In this document: piece after piece, positions 39,001-49,687 of the stretch
Layout: every line of letters begins with the position of its first letter
Position numbering within the stretch: position 1 is the stretch's first letter
Origin: Elysia chlorotica
Taxonomy: Eukaryota > Mollusca > Gastropoda > Plakobranchidae
DNA: 64,000 nt
Assembly (NCBI GenBank): GCA_003991915.1
Contig: RQTK01000201.1
Coordinates: 500,386-564,385, forward strand
Direction: 5' to 3'
Notes under the pieces: generated by a model
What the model saw: only the letters and a program-made list of their open reading frames with translations
The model's database searches: none
Told to the model about the DNA's origin: nothing
Made by a program: the position numbers and the translations under genes

Positions 39001-42000
39001 CAAAATGTACTTTTTTAGGATGTCCAAAAGTTATTTTCTGCACGGATTTCACAGTAAATGAAATTTTTGTATACCTCAGGTGAAGCTGCTGCCAGCGAAG
39101 ACCAACCCACCGACTGGGACAACAATGGCACTGCGACGGGTCTCCGACAGGAAGCCACATCGAGCGGAGTGGCCGACTCCACCAGCCAGAGGGAGGGCAG
39201 CGACTGTGAGGGCGGGGACGGGGCTCCTGGCAGCGACAACGACGCCTCGGACACGGATGGTTTGTTTTTATGGACATGTTTCACAGTTCCGTTTTTTTTT
39301 CCACAATCTATTAGGTGTTTTTGTTTCGTTTTTGTTTTTGTTTTGAGTTTTTTTTTGTTTTTGTTTTTTGTTTTTTTTTATAAACAGAAACTTTCGTAGA
39401 TGTCTATAAAACAGATATCAAAATAGAGGCATTAGTGACCTGACTTCACTGGCAGCCGAGTGCATGTCCCGGTGGAGTCATCTTAAGGTCTGGCACTGCC
39501 ATTATAAAACAAAAAATTGTTTGTTTTATGCCTTTTGAAAAATTATGTATGGAATTAACTAGATTGTTGTTTTTTTTGTTTGTTTTACAAACAGAGACTT
39601 TCGTAAATGTTCATGAGCTGTTAGGTTGTTTTTTGTTTGTTTGTTTTTTTTGTTTTATAAACGGAGACTTTCGTAGATGTCTATAGAACAGATATCAAAA
39701 TAGAGGTACTATTCTGCCATCAAGGATCACCTGACTGCCGAGTGCTTGTCGCAGTCGAGTCATCTCAAGGTCTGGCACTCATATATACCCCAGAATCATC
39801 CCTACTGGTTGGGTCGGTGTCAGTATAATGTGACCGGCTGAGACAGGAGTCATGGTATCCCCGCCCTGTCTCGTGTGTGGCAGCACATAAAATTGTCAGA
39901 CGTCCGTCTTGGGTCTCGTCCACTATATAGCCTATAAGTTGCTGATGTTGGACGTTAAAAACCCAACCAACCAACCCACTGGCACTCATATATACCCCAG
40001 AATCTTAGTTTTTAATTTTTATTTGCTTTTGCTTTCTACCTAGATGTGTGATGGTTTGAACGATAAATTTGGAAATATTTTAGCTTCCTAGAGAACTGTA
40101 TCAAATTGTGATATTCACTTTTGGCATATCCCTCACATAGTTGCAAATAGAAATGAAATATTATATTTATATATTTTTATATTTCAGGAAATCTTCAAAA
40201 TTCCCAAGAAAGAGCGTGTTGAGGAAAGAAAGCGGACAGAACGAGAATTAGGTAAAGCATGGTAGTTGAACACTTTTACATAGAGCGTATATTTATGGTT
40301 AGAAAGTTAATGTGACAGTTTGATCATGAGCATAGCTAGGGTTCGTCTTAATCTTGATTCCGATTTCTTAGAAACTACAGAAACTACTAAGAATAAGTAA
40401 GACTGACAAAGGCAAAACCTATTTCTGGGCCTGTGGGTCTATTAGAATATAGATGAGCTATCAAACCAAAACAAGCAGTAAAACCATATCATTTTAATAG
40501 AGTGTAAAGGTTACCATTGAACTTAGCTTTATCAGTTTGCGTTTTAGCGATCAAAGACTTTAACTCTTTGTTGAGGGGTGGGGGGCTGGGCATATGTTGT
40601 AGAAAGAAGAGGTTGCATGGTCTATGTATAGTGTATTGGGGTTAAACCTGCAAATACTCCTGGTAACTTTCATTTACTATATATTTGCAACGGACAAAAC
40701 ATGCAATATTTTTGCCACAGTTCACAGTAGTCTCAAATAGGTATTAGAGGGTAATTTTTTCTAACAAGCTTTCCACCACCGGCAATTTCTTTTTAATTTC
40801 ATACTAAAAAGAGATTAAAAAGCAACCCTTACCACACAACTGGACTTTTTTTGGTGAATTCTAAGGTTTGACATGTATTTCTAAAAAATCATCCTGTACT
40901 GATTGAGTCGGTGTCAGTATAATGTGAGCAATTGAGACAGAAGTCCTGCTGTGTCTCTGTGTGGAAGTAAGTAAAAGTTGTCAGAAGTTAGGTTTGGGAC
41001 CCATCTGCGGTAAAGCTACTTTTTGAGATTTGACGTTAAACCGATTAACCAACCAAGCCCGCTGCTGTATGTAGCAGATGGCTTTTAGTGCTATAGCACC
41101 TTTGCATCATTGGCTTGGCTTTCACTAAAGAATCAATCTTAAAGCTTTCAAAATTATGTTGCTTTGTTGTTGTTTTTTACTTAGGAGGAAGAAAAATTAA
41201 TGGTAAGTTTGCTCCGATTGTATTTCATTTTTTTTTTTTTTCTTAATTTCAAATTTATTAAACTTAAAACATTTTTGCAGGCAGCGTAAAAAAACGTTTA
41301 AAAATGCTGTTTACTTTTGCCATTGATACTTTGGTTGCGATTTTATTCATGATTGTAAAGTTAAATAAATGTGATATTTAAATTGGCTTCAACAAGTGGG
41401 TACATATAGTAAATGCTATCGCGATTTGAGAACCAGAATATTTTAAGAATATACAAATTCAGTGAAATTTAATAGCACTAACTTGAGACAAAATAGTGTT
41501 ATGTTGACTTTAAATGATCACAATTAAAAGAGTGGAAAGTACGATATATAAAACGTTGATGGTGACCAAAGGATGAGCTAGAGGCTACCGATTCTAGTGA
41601 CACTAAAAAAGGAGATTTGGGTGTTTCAATTAAAATTATAGTGAGGGTGTTGAGACAGATGTCAGCTGCTGCATGTTTGAAGGTTCTTTCTCCTAAACTA
41701 GCGCTCAAAACAGTGAAAATGCTTCTAGGTGGCTTATTTACGTGTTAAAAATGTTTTTAAAAATTATTGGTCGGGAGCGTTGCACAACTGAAGCATCTGT
41801 TTTGCTTTTTGTTTGTTTTTTACGCGGGTTACCAGCCCCATTTTATGGAATAAAAATGTTTTTACCTAAGCTTACAGGCTCTTGACTAAAATTAGCAGGT
41901 TTCATGATGTCTAATGAGAACCATTTATACATACATCATTAACTATTCCCTTTTTTTTTTTCTCTACGTTACAGACGTTTTATCCAAGAAAGATACCCAA

Positions 42001-45000
42001 ACTTCAGGTAAACTATACTCCATGCTGCTTGAGCGTAAGGAAATTCTTTAAGACACACAACTTGTTTTCTTCTTTGATTTGCTTCTATTGCAATCCTAGT
42101 CATCCATAATATATTTTCATTGTTTTTATTTCTGCATTGCAAATTTATTTCTAAATAATGACCACTGAAAGTAACGCCTCATTGGTATTAGGTTGAGGCA
42201 TTTTACTTCTTTTTAGCAGTAACTTGCTTTGCATACTATCAGGATCACAGCTTTAAATTGACGGTGAAATTCTGAACGGTTAAAGCATTTTTTTTTCTTT
42301 TTTCGCACAATGATTTTGCACATTGTTTTCTTTTTTCATGGAAACATTCTTTTTAATGTGTCAGTTACAAATAATTGTATACATTGATTTATTTGAGAGG
42401 GTTGTCATAAATGTAAAAATAGCCATTGTCAAGTATGCTATCTCTTCTTTCACAATATGACAATTTATCATCTTAGAATATCTGAAAGAAAAAGAAAAAT
42501 AAAAAAGCTTTCCTTATATTATTGATGTCAAACTATTCAGTTGTATGCTTCTTCAGCTATTCTCTTCATAAAACCTTCAGTTTTTTATCTTCTTTACATA
42601 CTTAATTTCATGTCAAAGGCAGAAGTAGGCTACTCCTTACTGGAAAATGTTCATCCATCAGTATTTTTTTTTTTTAAACTTCTAGATCCATTTGCCAAGT
42701 GGAAAAGCAACAGAATGATGCGATTCTCTAAGAGAAAGATTTCAGATGATGAAGAAAAGTAAGTTATCATTTGCCTTGTGCAGTAAATTGGAACTGTGTA
42801 CAGTGAGTGAATGAGTGAGTTTGATTTAGCTTTATATATTTCTCATTGCTCACTGTTGACGCCTTAAATTCATCAGTGCTGCATGAAATAACCTATCTTA
42901 TGTTATTTATCTCTTTTGGCCCAAAGCATTTTTTTTATGTCAAAAATGATCTCAAGTAAATTTTAAATTAAAATACTAGGAATGGGAATTTTCTTTTTAA
43001 TTTAATGTATTCGCCAAATGTCCATTTAAAAAAGAAAAAAGAAAAAAAAAGGAGGCTACATGAAGATCTACTGGCAGATCATAAACAAGGGTCCAAAACA
43101 CAATGTATAATAATTAAGGTTAAAACATGTCTACCTATCATCTTGCTATTCTCTCTCTCTCTGATGCCATTATGACTCAAAGTAATGTTTATTCCCCAGG
43201 AAACCGACGGCGCCCAAGATGAGCAAAGAGCAGCGCAGGCAGCTGTTTGAGGCCCAGGTCAAAGCCGAGGATGAGAAGGTAGAGACTGCATCATCGAAAC
43301 CCTATATAGTGCTTGCTGTTGGACGTTAAACCAACCAACCAACAGTGTTTAAACCCTATATAGTGCTGCTGTTGGACGTTAAACCAACCAACCAACAAGT
43401 GCTGCTGTTGGACGTTAAACCAACCCAACTAACCAACCAACCAACCAGCAGTGTTAAAACCCTATATAGTGCTGCTGTTGGACGTTAAACCAACCCAACT
43501 AACCAACCAACCAACCAGCAGTGTTAAAACCCTATATAGTGCTGCTGTTGGACGTTAAACCAACCCAACCAACCAACCAACCAGCAGTGTTGAAACCCTA
43601 TATAGTGCTGCTGTTGGACGTTAAACCAACCCAACCAACCAACCAACCAGCAGTGTTGAAACCCTATATAGTGCTGCTGTTGGACGTTAAACCAACCCAA
43701 CCAACCAACCAACCAGCAGTGTTGAAACCCTATATAGTGCTGCTGTTGGACGTTAAACCAACCCAACCAACCAACCAACCAGCAGTGTTGAAACCCTATA
43801 TAGTGCTGCTGTTGGACGTTAAACCAACCCAACCAACCAACCAACCAGCAGTGTTGAAACCCTATATAGTGCTGCTGTTGGACGTTAAACCAACCCAACC
43901 AACCAGCAGTGTTGAAACCCTATATAGTGCTGCTGTTGGACGTTAAACCAACCCAACCAACCAGCAGTGTTGAAACCCTATATAGTGCTGCTGTTGGACG
44001 TTAAACCAACCCAACCAACCAGCAGTGTTGAAACCCTATATAGTGCTGCTGTTGGACGTTAAACCAACCCAACCAACCAGCAGTGTTGAAACCCTATATA
44101 GTGCTGCTGTTGGACGTTAAACCAACCCAACCAACCAACCAGCAGTGTTGAAACCCTATATAGTGCTGCTGTTGGACGTTAAACCAACCCAATCAACCAA
44201 CCAGCAGTGTTGAAACCCAACTGGGCTTTATTTTTCTTTATCTTTGGGGGATAAAATAAGATCTATCAATATTTAAACACAACTGGGCTTTATTTCTCTT
44301 TATCTTTGGGGGATAAAATAAGATCTATCAACATTGAAACACAACTGGGCTTTATTTCTCTTTATCTTTGGGGGATAAAATAAGATCTATCAACATTGAA
44401 ACACAACTGGGCTTTATTTCTCTTTATCTTTGGAAATCTAAATCTAACTTAACTTTCAGATTTACTTTAGTTTACTTTACTTTTCTGATCCAGCAGCCAC
44501 GTGAGCTTGCTCCCTTCGACTAAGTAACTTTCAGATTTAAAAAATTGCTTTATCTTATTAGAAACATGTGTCAAATTGAAAGCAGAAATGAGGAAATAAA
44601 AGATTAAACTGTTTTTATTGATTATCTCAGTCAAAGGGCGGGGGCGCTGTGGTCCAGGGGTAGAACATCGGCTTCCGACGCAAAAGGTCCCGAGTTCGAA
44701 TCCTGGCTGTTGCATTCCCTACTGGTTGGGTCGGTGTCAGTATGATGTGACCGGCTGAGATAGGAGTCATGGTATCCCTGCCCTGTCTCATGTGTGGCAG
44801 CACATAAAATTGTCAGACATCCGTCTTGGGGCCCGTCCACAATATATCCTATAAAGTGCTGCTGTTGAACGTTAACCCAACCCAACCCCAACCCTCAGTC
44901 AAAGGGCGCAGGCTCAAGTGGCTGCTTGATCGGAAAAGTGAAATTAAAGTAAAGTATTGATTATCTCATTGCAAATTTGACATAGCTTATTTTCGCTACT

Positions 45001-46111
45001 TTTTGAGAATCAAAAGAAATAGTACTGACGTTGGACATTAACTCAATTCAACCAATGTCTCTTGGACGTTAAACCATCTCAACTCAACTCTCAATCCAAC
45101 CAAACCAATGTCTCCCCCCCCCCCCCCCTCAGGTTGCGCAGGCAGCAGCCGAGGAACTCCAGCGCCAGCAAGAAGCCTACATCCTCCACGAGCAGCGCAT
45201 GCTAGAGGACCCCGCCTACGGCTACTACCACCACCAGATGCAGGCGGCGGGGATTCAGGTACCCGTGGATCCGACCCTCGTCCTGCCCGAGACCCTGCTC
45301 GACCCGGAGACCGGCTTGCCCGTCATGACCCACGAGGTGGTCCTTGACCCGGCCACGGGTCAGCCAGTGATGGACCCCAGTACGGGTCACCCCATGCTAG
45401 CGCCGGTTCAGCAGCAGCACATACTGGACCCGAACACGGGTCAGCCCATGGTGGATCCGAGCACGGGTCAGCCTCTGACCCAGGACATCCTGCTGGACCC
45501 CGCGACGGGTCAGCCTCTGATTGACCCGAACACGGGGCAGCCCATGTTGGCAGCCTCGACTTTACAGCAGCAGCAACAACAGCAGCAGCAACAACATCTG
45601 ATGCTGGATCCAAATACGGGTCAGCCGATAATTGATCCGAACACGGGTCAGCCGATCCTGGCTCATCCGGGTCAGGAGATTCTGGATCCCAACGCGGGTC
45701 AGGCAATGATGGCGCAGCTCGACCCGGCCACGGGTCAACCTATTCTGGATCCAAACACGGGTCAACCGATACCGCAGCAGATGCAGCTGGACCCCGCTAC
45801 GGGTCAGCCCATCGACCCGATGACGGGTCAGTTTCTGGGTCAGCAGATTGACCCACAAACTGGACAGCCCGTTCAGTTCATGGATGCACAGATGGACCCA
45901 CACGCGGTTCCGCCTATTGGGGCTGTACCGGACCAGGTAAGGGCGATTGTCCCAACTTTTTCTTTTGAATAAGAATTGAGTTTATGAAATGGTGAGAAAG
46001 AGGCAGAATTTGAACGTCAAATGCCTTGTTTTGTAGGTTCATATTTTACAGCAATACAGACTTCATTAGGGAATTTTATTCATCTGAATAATCCTTTTCT
46101 GCAATAAATAA

Positions 46112-46146
<35 letters not shown>

Positions 46147-48385
46147 AAATTAACACTTCTTAGCATTTTGTCACCTCTGTTCTATTCTGTTCTATATCAA
46201 TTATTAAATCACTAAATCTTATAGGACATTATGCAAGTATTGTCGAAAAATATAAAAATTGACATATAAAAGTCTCTAAAATGTCATTTTCTAACCAAAA
46301 TCTGTTTAGCTTGTATGTCTGGTTTGAATATGTATCAAAAACATTTTCAGACATTGAATTGAAAATTATAATTCAGTTTAACTTTGAACAGTTTCTTAAA
46401 TCTTACACAAAATCTTTTATATAATATATCTTTTGTTCTGAGTCAAACAAATGCCATTTCACACATTCAATTATGAATTGTGGGTGCCTAAATGAATAAC
46501 TTGGTTTAACGTCTCCTAGGTTCCCCTGGGGGATCCTATACGACGATTATTGATTATTGAACTGGTCCTTAAAATCTTCAGTTACTCTGTTTTACTCTTG
46601 TTTCCATGCTTTGTTAATCCTGATCTGCCTCCTGTACCAGATGCTTGAGCCTATGTATGGTGTCCACCAGCCTCCTATACTGCTACAGCCTGATCCTTTT
46701 CTGGTACAGGTGCAATGTCTGGGCGTCTCCTTCGATGTTGTTTCTTTTCCCTGTGGTTCTCCTGTTTTGTTTGTTGTAGAATGCATCCGTCTTGTCACCC
46801 ATTATATTGTCATGTTGTGGAAAAGGATTTAATCCATCATCCTTTAAAGTAAATAAACGATCACCGTCATCAAATTGGAACCATTGTTCAAAGGAAGTTA
46901 TTCATGCTTAACTATATAGAAGGTTCTGAAAGGTTTATGAAATGATTCTTAAATTTTTATCGCATTATCATGGATCTCATTTTACATTTGTAAAATGAAA
47001 TCCATAATAGCAATATGACCGGCTGAGACAGAAGTCATGGCATCCCCGCCCTGTCTCGTTTGTGGCAGCACATAAAATTGCCAGACGTCAGTCTTGGGGT
47101 CCCGTCGACAATATAGCCTATATGGTGCTGATGTTGGACGTTAAAACTAACTTAACTCAACTCAACTCAATCCATTATAGCAACAAATTTGGAAGGCTCT
47201 AAAAGGTTTTTCTCAGAGCCGTTTGCAATCATATCTAGTAGGTATTTAAAATCAATATCAAGTGAACCTACACCAAATATCAATTAATGAAAGGAAAATA
47301 TATCCTAGATTTGATTTTGAGTAAAGGAAGATGAGATGTCAAATATTGCCTACAGAGGTTATAGTCAGTAACAAGTTCTGAGAGATCTAAGTTCTAACAA
47401 AGTCCTTCTGAGGACTTCTAGCATGATAAATTGAGCACAGAAGCGAGGAAGGAAAACAATCGCAGTAGAAGTGATAACTCTTTGTACATAACCATGGAAC
47501 TATGCATGCTTTCCAGAAACTTGTGAAGTTTGCAAGATGTTCTTTTGTTTTTTGATACTTTTTTGCTGTTCTAAACTGCTTTTGTGAATGCTTAAAAGTA
47601 GATTGTTTTCAATGAGACTGACTTTCGACGTTGCATATTGATTCCTGCATGTTCTTTGTTTCATTAGCGAGAAATTCTTTGTAGTTTGTTTTTCTGAACT
47701 TCTAGGAATCTTGCATGTATTTTAGAAACCACACAGTTTTACCTTTGGTCCCTGATGTGTTTCATATTCATAAACTGTATATTATAAAAAAAAAAATCTA
47801 CAGAGATGTGTTTGCTGTTCTGTGGAGTGGTCTCTAAGTTTTTGCTTTTTTGCTTAAAGCCATGAAGAAAAAGGCAGCATTTCTTTGTAGCAGAGTTAAG
47901 GAAATTGTACAGAGAACCTTTCTTTTTAAAACAACCAGCTTTAAAGTTGAGCTTTAAAATGTCCCCTCTATTGTTTTGACCTTAATTTTTTTTTGTCCTT
48001 TTCATGAGCTCCTCCAAAACAATACTTAATTTTCTTAAGCATAAGAATAGCAAGCTAATTTCCCAAGATTTCCCCAAGAAATGATGGGGTCATAATCAAT
48101 AGAACATTCTTCTAATTTTGTACAGTACCTAAATCTTTGTATGCCTGCACACAGATCTTTTTATTAACCTTGATTTCAATGTTGGTTGAAACAAATTGGC
48201 TTCTTTGAAAATGCCTTAGTCCTTTGTTCTTCAGTCTAAATTTGTAACTGTTTGAAATCTGAGGAGAGAACAATGGAACCAGGTAGTAGTTCTGTATAAA
48301 TTATAGATGTAATTGTTTTCTTGGTCCTTTGTTCTTTAGTGTTACTTTGTAACTGTTTTATCATTATATATAATTATCATTGCAC

Positions 48386-48448
<63 letters not shown>

Positions 48449-48679
48449 TATTATTATTNNNNNNNNNNNNNNNNNNNNNNNNNNNNNNNNNNNNNNNNNN
48501 NNNNNNNNNNNNNNNNNNNNNNNNNNNNNNNNNNNNNNNNNNNNNNNNNNNNNNNNNNNNNNNNNNNNNNNNNNNNNNNNNNNNNNNNNNNNNNNNNNNN
48601 NNNNNNNNNNNNNNNNNNNNNNNNNNNNNNNNNNNNNNNNNNNNNNNNNNNNNNNNNNNNNNNNNNNNNNNNNNNNNNN

Positions 48680-48748
<69 letters not shown>

Positions 48749-48750
48749 CA

Positions 48751-48815
<65 letters not shown>

Positions 48816-49413
48816 CAATTATTATTTTTCTTCTGTATGGTATACAAAGTATAGAATGAGTAATAGATGTTTACAGAAAACAAGTACACCTATAACTTAT
48901 AGAGAACTAATACATGGTTCCGCTGTTCTCTCCGCAGATCTCCAACATCCCTGAGCAAGACCTGGAGGACGAAGTCCCGCCCCCACCCTCGCCTCCCACG
49001 GTCCCTGTGTCCAAGCTGCCTCCCAACTGGAAGACGGCCAAAGATGCCGAGGGGAGGATCTACTACTACCATGCGTTCACAAGGTGTGTGTTGTGCATGC
49101 AGGCTATGAGTTGTCTGAACAATAATTTATTGCACAAAGAGAGACTTAGACTTATGAGTGTGCTTTGTTAAAAAAGTCTTGAAAACTCGAAAATCTGTAA
49201 AATAATTTTATTCTATCTTTATTTCTTTTAAAAATATGTGAATTTTGAAGTGTAAAAAAAAATAAAATAAAATAAATATGGAGCAATTTCATGAGTATTG
49301 GTTGTCATTGAGAACCCTGAGAAAATGATTCTACGTGGCTGCTCTCTCTCTCTCTTTGTCTCCCCCCCTCTCTCTCCCTCTCTCCCCACTCTCTCTCTCT
49401 ATCTTTCTCTCTC

Positions 49414-49455
<42 letters not shown>

Positions 49456-49461
49456 TCTTCT

Positions 49462-49493
<32 letters not shown>

Positions 49494-49495
49494 CT

Positions 49496-49537
<42 letters not shown>

Positions 49538-49649
49538 TCTCTCTCCCCCTCATATGAAATACTATATTAAGAAATTGCATTTCCCTCGACTTGATATTAA
49601 CAGCTTTTTAAAACATTGTTTAAACAATGTCATTGCTTTTTGGTTTTTT

Positions 49650-49687
<38 letters not shown>

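Larger units (their letters stand above)
38400..39800 (+). repeat. Duplicated exon 17 region
   Basis: Exon 17 body copies at 38435 and 39080 and tail-plus-donor copies (GCATGTCCCAGTGGAGTCAT, CTTAAG|GTCTGG) at 38655, 38913, 39456 and 39736, with shared flanks (TTTCGTAGATGT-TATAGAAC, ATCAAAATAGAGGC). Confidence 0.9.
45937..48937 (+). other. SETD2 introns around exon 24
   Basis: AT-rich; (CA)n at 46118-46145, SINE at 47014, (ATT)n with gap at 48378. Only exon 24 (46641) has splice support. Confidence 0.5.

Noticed and set aside
43521-43946. Repetitive ORFs with PYIVLLLDVKPTQPTN units
   Set aside because: They are translations of the SINE-tail satellite.
45108-45347. Alternative-frame ORFs over exon 23
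   Set aside because: Off-frame shadows of the DPxTGQP coding repeat.
48321-48859. Poly-Ile, poly-Tyr and poly-Asn ORFs
   Set aside because: Trinucleotide microsatellite with an assembly gap inside.
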